From positions 7,714-19,279 of the forward strand of contig CAZWUZ010000032.1 in assembly GCA_964637655.1 (NCBI GenBank): a stretch of 11,566 bases of DNA, in the 5' to 3' direction. Under the pieces are notes generated by a model. That model had not been told where the DNA came from. It ran no database searches and saw only the letters and a list, made by a program, of their open reading frames with translations. The stretch's first letter is position 1. Every line of letters starts with the position of its first letter. A program made the translations under genes and the position numbers. The stretch is from CAZWUZ01 sp964637655 [NCBI: uncultured bacterium] (GTDB lineage Bacteria; DAOPZR01). This document shows positions 5,341 through 11,566 of the stretch, one piece after another.

Positions 5341-7266
5341 ATGACTAAAAAACTGTGGATTGCGATTATCGGCATTATCATTCTCCTGGCGGCAGGTGGT
5401 GCCGGGGCGTGGTATTTCCTTGCCGGACCGGGTACCGGTGGCGGCACGGCACCGACCGATACGGCGGCGGTCGTCCCGGACGACGGGGAAGACGGCGGTG
5501 ACGAGGGGGAGGTTGTCGGGCAGGTTACCGGCGCCGAGACCGACGATCCGGAATTCTTCGCCGGCAACGCGGCGGTCAATGCCGCGGTGCTCGCGTCGCT
5601 CAAGCCGGGCGGCAGCGGGGCGCGGCGCGAAGTGCTGCGCAACAAGCCGCTCGCCCTGCGCGGTACCATCGTCACGCCGCACAAAGTCATCGACGATGGC
5701 CTGCTGGTCATCACCTACGAGGAACGCAACGGCAAACCGGTCGGCATCATCAAGTCAGTGGGCGCGTACAGTGCCGGGGCCGTGCCGCAGGGTGACGCGT
5801 CGTTTGTCGACCTGACCGGCTACAACATCTATCCCGGGTTCATTGACATGCACAACCACGTGCATTACAACGTTTCCGACCTGTGGAAACCAACCTACGA
5901 CATCTACCCGAACCGCGACGTCTGGCCGAAGGACCCGCGCTACAGCGACTGGAAAAAGGTGCGCTTCTACTTCGGGCGCGACTACAAGAACCTGACTGTC
6001 GAGACGACCAAGTGGGGGGAAATCCGCGGCCTGCTCTGCGGGTCGACGATGATGCAGGGCTTTGACGGTGATGCCAACGGGTACAACACCCTCTGCCGCA
6101 ACGTCGAAAACCGGGGCAACAATTTCGGGGTCGACCGCATCAATCAGAGCGTGATGAGCGTGTCGATGTGGTACAAGGGGCGGCGCGCGGAAGATGCGCG
6201 CGAGCGCGTGCTCTCCGCGTTCAGCAGCGGGCGCGCCAGCCGCTACATCATTCACTTCTGCGAGGGGATCGACGACAAGATCCGCGATGAGTTCGTGCAG
6301 TTGAAGAATATCAACATGCTGCGCGAGGAAATGGTCGGCATTCACTCGACGGGCGTGCGCGGCAGCGACTGGGATGATATCGCTGCCGCCGGGATGAAGG
6401 TCGTCTGGTCGCCGCTCTCCAATCTCATCCTCTACAACCAGACGACGGACATCAAGCGCGCGCTGAGCAGCGGCGTGCCGCTTGAACACATCTCGTTCGG
6501 ACCCGACTGGGCGCCGTCGGGCACCCCGGGCATGCTCTACGAGGCGAAGGTCGTGGCGGAGTACAATGAGCGCGAGATGGGCGGCCTGCTGACGCCGCAG
6601 CAGATGGTGCAGATGATGACCAGCAGCCCCGCCATCATCAGCAGCTACGACGATTTCGTCGGCACGCTGGAACAGGGGAAGATTGCCGACATCACCGTGC
6701 TCAAACAGCGCGAGGATGATGCCTACGAGAACGTGCTCAAGGCGAAGATCGAGGACGTGTCGCTGGTCATGGTCGGCGGGCAGCCGCTGTACGGCAATCT
6801 CGAGATTTTCCGCCAGCTGGGCAAGGGGAATGACTACGAGATCTTCACCATGAACGGCGTCGAGAAGGGCATCGACATCACCGAGGAGGGCATCGACAAG
6901 GGGGACCAGACGCTGCGCGAGCTGCTCACCTTCCTCAATGGCTGCTTCGAGGATATCCGGAAGAACATGCCGTTCGAGTTCAGCGAGGATATCCCCGACT
7001 ACTGCCACCTCTCGCCGATGTACTGGCCGCAGTACACCAGCTATTCGACGCTGATGTACCTCTCGGTGATGGGCAAGGAGTCGGACTACAACGCGGATAA
7101 CCGCGGGGCGCGGAGTTTCCGCTCCTCGGACATGTACCGCAACCGCAATGAGCAGGCCAAGGAACAGTATAACGCGCTGCGTGACCGCATCAAAGAGGAA
7201 CGCGCGGCGGCGCGCGCGGCATCATCACGCAGCCGTGGCGGCAATGACGAAGGCGGGGAGGACTGA
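5341..7266 (+). CDS. Membrane-anchored metal-dependent amidohydrolase
   Basis: The 641-residue protein begins with a Lys-Lys and a long hydrophobic helix (about residues 5-28) that is either a signal peptide or a membrane anchor. An Asp/Glu/Gly-rich linker to about residue 75 follows. The catalytic part belongs to the amidohydrolase superfamily: GFIDMHNHVH with His171 and His173, IIHFCEGID with His305, GIHSTGV with His335, and GPDWAPSG with Asp389, together with the family-typical WSPLSNLILYNQTTD. The closing beta-sandwich motif is GTLEQGKIADITVL. The active site is thus complete and is predicted to work outside the cytoplasmic membrane. Substrate is unknown; relatives cleave cyclic amides, deaminate or dechlorinate rings, or hydrolyse dipeptides. 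Residues from about 505 on form an extension rich in Tyr/Asp/Arg, ending in a charged low-complexity tail. It has its own promoter and is followed after 1 nt by the next gene. Confidence 0.9.
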   Translation: MTKKLWIAIIGIIILLAAGGAGAWYFLAGPGTGGGTAPTDTAAVVPDDGEDGGDEGEVVGQVTGAETDDPEFFAGNAAVNAAVLASLKPGGSGARREVLRNKPLALRGTIVTPHKVIDDGLLVITYEERNGKPVGIIKSVGAYSAGAVPQGDASFVDLTGYNIYPGFIDMHNHVHYNVSDLWKPTYDIYPNRDVWPKDPRYSDWKKVRFYFGRDYKNLTVETTKWGEIRGLLCGSTMMQGFDGDANGYNTLCRNVENRGNNFGVDRINQSVMSVSMWYKGRRAEDARERVLSAFSSGRASRYIIHFCEGIDDKIRDEFVQLKNINMLREEMVGIHSTGVRGSDWDDIAAAGMKVVWSPLSNLILYNQTTDIKRALSSGVPLEHISFGPDWAPSGTPGMLYEAKVVAEYNEREMGGLLTPQQMVQMMTSSPAIISSYDDFVGTLEQGKIADITVLKQREDDAYENVLKAKIEDVSLVMVGGQPLYGNLEIFRQLGKGNDYEIFTMNGVEKGIDITEEGIDKGDQTLRELLTFLNGCFEDIRKNMPFEFSEDIPDYCHLSPMYWPQYTSYSTLMYLSVMGKESDYNADNRGARSFRSSDMYRNRNEQAKEQYNALRDRIKEERAAARAASSRSRGGNDEGGED

Positions 7267-7267
7267 A

Positions 7268-8032
7268 ATGACACGCGCATTTACGGTCGGGCAGGGCTAT
7301 ACCGTCGAGGGCGAGACCGCCTTCTACCTCGGGGCGGCGGACGGGGTCAACCTCTTTCTGCAGCGGGTCGAAAAGCAGCTGCACCTGTTCGCTTTCGTGC
7401 CGGCGGGCACGCCGACGGCGGACGCGTTGCAGGAAAAGGTGCTCGATATCTGCACGGAGGATGAACTGGCGGAGCATATCCCTCCGGTGGCCGGTGCGAC
7501 CATGGCGGTCGACGGCGACGCGGTTGCCCGGTTCCTGCTGACGCAGCAACCGGCGCTGCCGAACACCGCCTTCTGCCCGGCGGGGCGGCTGGCGGAACTC
7601 GCGGAATCGCGCGGGGACGTGCACGACGCCACGGCCGACCTGACGCTGGGCAAACGCTACCGCGCGGTCGCCCCCGACTACTGCATCGTGCAGGGTGATA
7701 CGCTCTGGCGGCAGACGGGACTGCGTGAGCAGTATCCCGATCTGGTGCTGCAGCTCGTTCCGTTTCCGCGCGCCGCGTTCCTTGCGCGGGGCGAATTTGC
7801 TGACGGGAAACCGGTGTACGTGCGGGCGAAATCCGTCGAGAAGTACGGCGGGAAGCATGCACAGTTTGCCGAGTGGGCGGCGCTGGCGCAGCAGGACTTT
7901 GCCGCGCAGTTTGCCGGGGCGCAGCTCGCCACCTGGCAGCGCCGCTATGCGCTGACCGATGCCGGGCGCGCGCTGGCCGCGCGGCTCACGATCGCCGAAA
8001 CGGATATCCATCTGCTGCAGCCGTCCATCTGA
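7268..8032 (+). CDS. Unrecognised 254-residue cytoplasmic protein
   Basis: I do not recognise this family. The ATG is preceded by GGGGAGG (about 7255-7261) within the end of the amidohydrolase gene and lies one base after its stop, so the reading frame is well supported. The protein has no signal peptide or membrane helix. It opens with a beta-rich region (about residues 3-45, TVGQGYTVEGETAFYLG and LHLFAFVPAG), followed by acidic helical segments, a central YRAVAPDYCIVQGDTLWRQTG block and a C-terminal amphipathic region rich in Ala, Gln and Trp (about 197-245). Two or three cysteines are not arranged as a metal site. Its place between an amidohydrolase and a methyltransferase-like protein suggests a shared pathway, but nothing in the sequence states a reaction. 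Confidence 0.85.
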   Translation: MTRAFTVGQGYTVEGETAFYLGAADGVNLFLQRVEKQLHLFAFVPAGTPTADALQEKVLDICTEDELAEHIPPVAGATMAVDGDAVARFLLTQQPALPNTAFCPAGRLAELAESRGDVHDATADLTLGKRYRAVAPDYCIVQGDTLWRQTGLREQYPDLVLQLVPFPRAAFLARGEFADGKPVYVRAKSVEKYGGKHAQFAEWAALAQQDFAAQFAGAQLATWQRRYALTDAGRALAARLTIAETDIHLLQPSI

Positions 8033-8049
8033 CCTGACGCGCGGGCGGC

Positions 8050-8781
8050 ATGAACTGGCTGTCACGGCGCTCCCGCGCCGCACTGGCGCAGCGCCTGATC
8101 AATGAATCAGGCGGTATCTGGTATCACTGGCGCGCGTGGCGCTACCGTACCACGCTCTGGCGCCCGTTTATCACCCGCCTTGAATCACTGCTGCTGCCGG
8201 CGCTGGCGGGCCGCAGCGGACGCCTCGTGCTCGTCGGGCCGAGTGCCGGCTGGACCCTGACTGACCGCCTGCTCTCCCCGTTTTCCGCACTCACGGTTAT
8301 CGAACCTGACCCGCTGGCCGTTCGCCTGCTCCGTCGCCGTCTGGCGCGCGTCGCTCCTGCGGCTGCGGTCAGGTGTGACCCGCACGACTATTTTGCCGAC
8401 GGTGACGGGCCGCAGCGCCTGTGTGCTGCGCATGCCGGTGCTACCGTGCTTTTCTGCAACCTGCTCGGGCAGCTGCATCTGCTGCTGGCGGAACCGCACC
8501 TGTCAGCGGTGCGACGGGGGCTGCGTACTGTTCTGCGCGCGCCCGGGTTTCAGTGGCTGAGTTATCATGACCGCTGCAGCGCGGATGCGCCGCTGGTGCT
8601 GCCGCCGTCACCGGTGGCGCGGCTGAATGACGCGGAGTGTCGCGCCTGTTTTCCGGGGGCGGCGCCGGAAGCATGCATCGACCACGGGACCGGGGAACTC
8701 TTCCCCGACGGGCAGGCCGCCTACGCCGACTGGGAAATTATTCCCGGAACACACCACCTCATCGAATTCCTGCACCACTGA
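8050..8781 (+). CDS. Rossmann-fold, class I methyltransferase-like protein
   Basis: The 243-residue protein carries a likely nucleotide-binding core: LVLVGPSAGWTLTDRL (about 59-74) in the position of methyltransferase motif I, then LTVIEPDPLAVRLLRRRL (about 81-98), whose acidic Glu85 would bind the ribose of S-adenosylmethionine. CDPHDYF and TVLFCNLLGQLH later fit the next strands. The first glycine-rich loop is GPSAGW rather than the usual GxGxG, so the assignment is to the fold and not to a confirmed enzyme. The N-terminal 40 residues are rich in Arg and Trp. It follows the unrecognised gene by 17 bp and completes the three-gene unit; no strong ribosome binding site is seen. The stop is 11 bp from the stop of the convergent membrane-protein gene. 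Confidence 0.72.
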   Translation: MNWLSRRSRAALAQRLINESGGIWYHWRAWRYRTTLWRPFITRLESLLLPALAGRSGRLVLVGPSAGWTLTDRLLSPFSALTVIEPDPLAVRLLRRRLARVAPAAAVRCDPHDYFADGDGPQRLCAAHAGATVLFCNLLGQLHLLLAEPHLSAVRRGLRTVLRAPGFQWLSYHDRCSADAPLVLPPSPVARLNDAECRACFPGAAPEACIDHGTGELFPDGQAAYADWEIIPGTHHLIEFLHH

Positions 8782-8792
8782 TCGGACGGTGC

Positions 8793-9842
8793 TTAGTGCT
8801 GCGGCGGGGGTGTGCGGGTCGCGCTGCTGAGGGAAATGCCGAACTTCATCAGGTAGACAGGGCCGAGCAGCAGGATGGGGACGAACCCCGTGGCCCAGGC
8901 GACGAAGCCGTAGGCGACGGCGGCGACTTTCGCCACGCCCATGACGTCGGCGATGGCGACGGTGCAGGCGAGCTGGTAGCTGCCGAGGAAGCCGGGTGAC
9001 GGGATGATGGTGATGAACGCCGCAACGAAGACGACCACCATCAGGCCGGCGGTCATGATGTCCGTGGTGGCCGGGACGGCATGGCAGGCGTAGAAGAAGG
9101 GGATATAGGTGAGGACGCCGAGCAGCCAGATGGCGGCCGACTGCACGATGACCAGCGCGAGGTCGCGCCCGTTGCCGAGCACCCCCAGTCCCTGCACGAA
9201 CATGCGGATGATGCCGTCGACGCGGCTGGCGACACCGGCGGGGAAGGGGCGCAGGCAGAACGCGGTGAACTGCAGCGTCGCCGCCTGCCGGAAATGCAGG
9301 AAGAGCGCGAAGACGAGCAGGCCGAGCGACAGCGCGAAACTGATGTAGCCGAACTGCAGCAGCACGGTGGCAAGGTTGAACTCCTGGCCGCCGAAGTCGA
9401 AAGTCAGCGCCGAGGCAAACACGTCGCTGCGCGTGACGAACAGGATGGCGAGCAGCAGCAGCACGAAAAACATGTCGATGAGGCGTTCGAGCACGATGGT
9501 GGCCAGCGAGGCGGAGTAGGGAATCTGCTCGCGTTCGCTGACGATGTAGGCGCGGATGAACTCGCCCGCGCGCGCGGGGAGAAAGTTGCCGAAGAAGCCC
9601 GCGAGGTAGTACTGGAACATGCGTCCCGTGGTGACCGGGCGCAGCGGGCGCATCAGCAGGGCCCAGCGCCAGGCGCGCAGCCAGAAGACGAGCAGCACGA
9701 TGAGCAGTGCGACGAGCACCCAGGCCCAGCGCACCGCGGCGAACGCGGCGGCCAGTTCGCCGAGCGGGACGCCGTGCAGCACGATGGCGAGCACCCCGAC
9801 GATGACCGCGATACTGATGATGATCTTGAGCGCGTTTTTCAC
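8793..9842 (-). CDS. Lysylphosphatidylglycerol synthase-type (UPF0104) multispanning membrane protein
   Basis: The 349-residue integral membrane protein has about eight hydrophobic helices. It contains the family signature in residues 82-124: GFFGNFLPARAGEFIRAY, then ATIVLERLIDMFF. A late loop IIPSPGFLGSYQ (about 281-292) matches the second conserved block. These proteins resemble the flippase-like membrane half of lysylphosphatidylglycerol synthase (MprF) without the aminoacyl-transfer domain; several relatives act in lipid-linked sugar or hopanoid metabolism. The actual substrate here is unknown. The start is a GTG at 9842, 10 nt after the STAS gene's stop, without a strong Shine-Dalgarno, which fits translational coupling. 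It converges with the upstream + strand unit. Confidence 0.88.
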   Translation of the reverse strand: MKNALKIIISIAVIVGVLAIVLHGVPLGELAAAFAAVRWAWVLVALLIVLLVFWLRAWRWALLMRPLRPVTTGRMFQYYLAGFFGNFLPARAGEFIRAYIVSEREQIPYSASLATIVLERLIDMFFVLLLLAILFVTRSDVFASALTFDFGGQEFNLATVLLQFGYISFALSLGLLVFALFLHFRQAATLQFTAFCLRPFPAGVASRVDGIIRMFVQGLGVLGNGRDLALVIVQSAAIWLLGVLTYIPFFYACHAVPATTDIMTAGLMVVVFVAAFITIIPSPGFLGSYQLACTVAIADVMGVAKVAAVAYGFVAWATGFVPILLLGPVYLMKFGISLSSATRTPPPQH

Positions 9843-9852
9843 CGGCGGGAAA

Positions 9853-10197
9853 TCAGGCGGCGGGCGTGTCGCGCAGGCGGGTCAGCGCCTCGGCGAGCGT
9901 CGGCACCGCGGCCACGACGTGTTCGCCGCCGACCAGCGCGTAGAGTTTCTGCACCGGGGGCTGCAGGGCGCAGAGCAGGAATTTTCCGTCAGCGTTTTTC
10001 AGCGCCTGCGCCATCTTGATGATCACGCGGAAGCCCGCGCTGGAGATGATGGTCGTTTCGCTGCAGTCGAAGACGACGCGCCGCGCCCCCTGTTCCACCA
10101 GCGCCAGCAGTTCCGCCTCCTCGCGCCGCGGTGAAAACGCGTCAAACTTCGGGGTCAGGGTGACGATGGTGATGCCGTCCTGTTCGCGGATCTTCAC
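9853..10197 (-). CDS. STAS-domain protein (anti-sigma factor antagonist type)
   Basis: The 114-residue protein is a stand-alone STAS domain. It opens with a beta strand pair (IREQDGITIVTLTP), and the central strand runs into DCSETTIISSAGFRVI, where Ser52/Ser53 occupy the site phosphorylated in SpoIIAA/RsbV-type antagonists. The C-terminal helix is TLAEALTRL. Such proteins bind anti-sigma kinases or act as switch partners. The GTG start at 10197 was chosen because GGAGG lies 6 nt upstream on the minus strand; the open frame continues further upstream but runs into the intergenic repeat. No cognate serine kinase or phosphatase gene is in the window. It forms a two-gene unit with the membrane protein. 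Whether it touches the ECF system upstream is unknown; zf-HC2 anti-sigma factors do not normally use STAS antagonists. Confidence 0.9.
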   Translation of the reverse strand: MKIREQDGITIVTLTPKFDAFSPRREEAELLALVEQGARRVVFDCSETTIISSAGFRVIIKMAQALKNADGKFLLCALQPPVQKLYALVGGEHVVAAVPTLAEALTRLRDTPAA

Positions 10198-10232
10198 GCA
10201 GGTCCTCCGTCGCGGCCGGTTGCCGCTCCTAA

Positions 10233-10261
10233 ATAGTAGCAGATTATGATACATAGAGCAA
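10233..10261 (-). promoter_or_regulatory. Possible promoter of the STAS/membrane-protein pair
   Basis: On the minus strand TTGCTC (10256-10261) and TACTAT (10233-10238) are spaced by 17 bp in the only AT-rich stretch upstream of the STAS gene. Each hexamer keeps only three to four consensus bases, so the exact position is uncertain. An overlapping CATAAT is an alternative -10. Confidence 0.35.
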
Positions 10262-10277
10262 GTGGAGGGACGAAAAG

Positions 10278-10306
10278 AAAGGGGCCATACTGACACATTG
10301 ACACAT
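10278..10306. repeat. 29-bp intergenic repeat, copy 1
   Basis: The stretch AAAGGGGCCATACT plus CACATTGACACAT recurs at 11396-11424 with only a two-base change (GA versus AG) between the two blocks. This copy contains the tandem octamer TGACACAT twice (10291-10306). Together the two copies bracket the solitary binding-protein gene. The repeat sits between the divergent promoters. Confidence 0.85.
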
Positions 10307-10363
10307 TCACCACAACAATGAAAACGACGGGTCCTGCCCATAAGGGGCCCTGTCATGGGGCCG

Positions 10364-10391
10364 TTTACAGCAGCGGTGGATGTGGTATAAT
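10364..10391 (+). promoter_or_regulatory. Promoter of the binding-protein lipoprotein gene
   Basis: TTTACA at 10364-10369, a 16-bp spacer and a perfect -10 TATAAT at 10386-10391. Transcription should begin near 10398, leaving a leader of only about 16 nt that contains the ribosome binding site AAGGAG (10403-10408 region) before ATG 10414. Just upstream, GC-rich arms (GGCCC at 10346-10350 and GGGCC at 10358-10362) could form a small hairpin or an operator dyad. Confidence 0.65.
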
Positions 10392-10413
10392 GGGTCCGGA
10401 CAAGGAGAATAAC

Positions 10414-11397
10414 ATGCGGAACGGAATGGTGTGGCTGGGAGTACTCCTGCTGGCGGCAATTGCCGGGTGTCGGGCGCCGGAAACAGCGCGAACCGGAAAT
10501 CCGGCGCCGCTACGCATCGTGATGATCGCCAAGGCGCAGAACAATCCGGTCTTCCTCGCCGCGCATAATGGGGCGCGGGCGGCGGCGCGGGAACTCGGGG
10601 AACAGTATGGGCGCGACATCGTGATCGACTGGCAGACGCCGGCGCAGGAAAATGCCGCACAGCAGGCGGCGGCGGTCACGGCAGCGGCAGCCACGGGCGC
10701 CGATGCCATCCTGCTGTCGTGTTCCGAAACGCCGGCGCTGGTGCCCGCGCTGGAACAGGCGGCACGTGCGGACATCCCGGTGATGACGTTCGACAGCGAT
10801 GCGCCGGAACACCTGCGGTTCGCTTTTTGCGGCAGTGATGACGCCCGGGCGGGGGAACTGCTTCTCGAGGAAATGGCGACGCTGCTCGGCGGGCGCGGCC
10901 GGATCGCGGTGCTGGCGGGCAATGCCGCGGCACCCAACCTGCAGCGGCGCGTGGCGGGAGTGAAACGGGCGCTGGCGCGGCATCGCGACCTGCGGCTGAC
11001 GCGCGTCTATCATCATCCCGAGACGGCGGCGGCGGCATGCGAGACAATGCGCGCGGCGCAACGCCGACAGCCGGGGATCAGGGGGTGGGTGCTGATCGGC
11101 GGCTGGCCGCTGTATGACAGCGAACTCGGCAACGTCCGTGAACTGGCCACTATCCCCATCGTCTCGATGGATGCACTGCCGATGCAGTTGCCGTACGTGG
11201 AAAACGGGCAGGTGCAGGTGCTGCTGGCGCAGGATGCTTTCGCGTGGGGTGAGACCGGCGTGCGCACCATCGTCGCGCGGCTGCTGGACGGCACGATACC
11301 ACCGTCGTTCATTTCCCTGCCGCTGACGCGCGTGACCCGCGCTACGCTGCCGCAGTGGCGCGAACAGCTGGAACGCTGGGAAATAATGGGTCCATAA
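10414..11397 (+). CDS. Periplasmic-binding-protein-like lipoprotein (RbsB/sugar-binding family)
   Basis: The 327-residue protein has a classic lipoprotein signal: a hydrophobic stretch ending in I-A-G-C with Cys19 as the lipidated residue. The body is a type 1 periplasmic binding fold of the sugar-binding family. First-lobe segments are RIVMIAKAQNNPVFLAAHNGARAAA and GADAILLSCSETPALVPAL, then IPVMTFDSDAP. The second lobe starts with GSDDARAGELLLEEMA and GRIAVLAGNAAAPNLQRRVAGVKRAL. These normally capture a sugar or small ligand for an ABC importer or a chemoreceptor. No permease or ATPase gene is adjacent, so it is an orphan; a sensor role is equally possible. The ATG at 10414 has AAGGAG about 6 nt upstream. 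The gene is framed by two copies of a 29-bp repeat and leads into a putative replication origin. Confidence 0.9.
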   Translation: MRNGMVWLGVLLLAAIAGCRAPETARTGNPAPLRIVMIAKAQNNPVFLAAHNGARAAARELGEQYGRDIVIDWQTPAQENAAQQAAAVTAAAATGADAILLSCSETPALVPALEQAARADIPVMTFDSDAPEHLRFAFCGSDDARAGELLLEEMATLLGGRGRIAVLAGNAAAPNLQRRVAGVKRALARHRDLRLTRVYHHPETAAAACETMRAAQRRQPGIRGWVLIGGWPLYDSELGNVRELATIPIVSMDALPMQLPYVENGQVQVLLAQDAFAWGETGVRTIVARLLDGTIPPSFISLPLTRVTRATLPQWREQLERWEIMGP

Positions 11398-11424
11398 AGG
11401 GGCCATACTAGCACATTGACACAT
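11396..11424. repeat. 29-bp intergenic repeat, copy 2
   Basis: Near-identical to 10278-10306 (27 of 29 bases) and in the same orientation, 1,118 bp downstream. It begins at the very end of the lipoprotein gene and is followed at once by the first DnaA box. With the preceding ATGGGTCC (11386-11393) its GGGGCCAT can form an imperfect 8-bp stem around an ATAAA loop; there is no T-run, so an intrinsic terminator is not indicated. Confidence 0.85.
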
Positions 11425-11425
11425 G

Positions 11426-11434
11426 TTATCCACA
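11426..11434 (+). promoter_or_regulatory. DnaA box (perfect consensus)
   Basis: TTATCCACA is an exact match to the DnaA box consensus TTATNCACA. It opens an AT-rich stretch without genes, two bases after the 29-bp repeat. Confidence 0.75.
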
Positions 11435-11546
11435 ATTTCATCAACAATCACGGAATTGCACAATATCTTGTCGGCGAATATGATATATACCAGATGGGCG
11501 TATTGGATGATTTGAAATGAGGAAAAAAGTGTAAGAAAATGAAAAA

Positions 11547-11555
11547 TGTGGATAA
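11547..11555 (-). promoter_or_regulatory. DnaA box (perfect consensus, minus strand)
   Basis: TGTGGATAA is the exact reverse complement of TTATCCACA. It is preceded by an A-rich tract (11521-11546) that could be a DNA-unwinding region, and followed 3 bases later by another TGTGGATA that is cut by the window end (11559-11566). Confidence 0.75.
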
Positions 11556-11566
11556 CTTTGTGGATA

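Larger units (their letters stand above)
11420..11566. other. Probable left part of a replication origin (oriC), incomplete
   Basis: About 150 bp of AT-rich, gene-free DNA in an otherwise G+C-rich window. It holds one perfect DnaA box on each strand, a third that lacks only its last base because the window ends, and a weaker candidate TCATCAACA at 11438-11446 with two mismatches. The A/G-rich stretch 11516-11546 next to the boxes would suit the DNA-unwinding element. DnaA-box pairs spaced like TGTGGATAA-CTT-TGTGGATA are typical of the zone upstream of dnaA. The gene itself is not in the window. An autoregulated dnaA promoter or a plasmid-type origin are the alternatives. Confidence 0.6.

Noticed and set aside
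5755-7008. 417-residue minus-strand frame opposite the amidohydrolase
   Set aside because: Antisense shadow of a gene with a complete set of catalytic motifs. High G+C makes long antisense frames common, and no family motif is visible in it.
7268-8032. NUDIX hydrolase identity for the 254-residue protein
   Set aside because: No NUDIX box (GX5EX7REUXEEXGU) is present; the resemblance was only in general composition.
7190-8083. 297-residue minus-strand frame opposite the unrecognised gene
   Set aside because: The + strand frame has a ribosome binding site and one-base spacing to the upstream gene. The antisense protein is Arg/His-rich without motifs and overlaps both neighbours.
9081-10019. 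312-residue + strand frame opposite the membrane protein
   Set aside because: Its Glu/Asp/Gln/Arg-rich content is the antisense image of hydrophobic codons. The minus strand encodes a clear UPF0104 protein.
10298-10326. TTGACA at 10298 as -35 of the binding-protein gene
   Set aside because: There is no -10-like hexamer 16-18 bp downstream (AAAACG region). The TTTACA-N16-TATAAT pair at 10364-10391 is far better.
11386-11407. Intrinsic terminator after the binding-protein gene
   Set aside because: The stem is imperfect (one mismatch and one wobble in 8 bp) and lacks a T-tract; its second arm is simply part of the 29-bp repeat.
10510-11463. 317-residue minus-strand frame opposite the binding-protein gene
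   Set aside because: It begins in the 29-bp repeat and origin region and lies antisense to a well-supported lipoprotein gene with its own promoter and ribosome binding site.

Overview
The window is a G+C-rich bacterial chromosome segment with thirteen convincing protein genes, two families of non-coding repeats and, at the right edge, what looks like the start of a replication origin. No ribosomal or other marker gene fixes the lineage. The combination of a pyruvoyl-type arginine decarboxylase, an ECF sigma/anti-sigma pair, a HEAT-repeat lipoprotein and abundant 'TTEDTE'-type intergenic repeats would suit a high-GC member of the Planctomycetes-Verrucomicrobia-Lentisphaerae-Kiritimatiellae group or a similar little-cultivated phylum. 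That placement is an inference, not a demonstration.

Left part (1-1051): about 500 bp without a believable gene. It is built of a 55-bp perfect direct repeat and several direct and inverted copies of a second repeat. The last copy runs into the 5' end of a small HEAT-repeat lipoprotein gene.

Central part (1075-8781): all genes are on the + strand. A good sigma70-type promoter at 1075-1103 precedes a tight six-gene run: pyruvoyl-dependent arginine decarboxylase, agmatinase, a Trm112-family zinc protein, a TIM-barrel isomerase/endonuclease-like protein, an ECF sigma factor and its zinc-finger anti-sigma factor. The first two genes form a complete arginine-agmatine-putrescine route. Gaps are -1, 4, 12, 0 and about 43 nt, so the polyamine enzymes and the sigma/anti-sigma switch are probably co-transcribed. 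A second strong promoter (5238-5266), with a hairpin-bearing leader, starts a three-gene unit: a membrane-anchored amidohydrolase, an unrecognised 254-residue protein and a Rossmann-fold methyltransferase-like protein. This unit converges with the next one, with 11 bp between stop codons.

Right part (8793-11566): a minus-strand pair encodes a STAS-domain protein and a lysylphosphatidylglycerol-synthase-type multispanning membrane protein. Across a divergent regulatory region lies a solitary periplasmic-binding-protein-like lipoprotein gene on the + strand with its own TTTACA-N16-TATAAT promoter. Two copies of a 29-bp repeat bracket the lipoprotein gene. After the second copy the sequence becomes AT-rich and holds one perfect DnaA box in each orientation plus a third cut by the window end. 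This suggests that oriC, and perhaps dnaA, lies just to the right.
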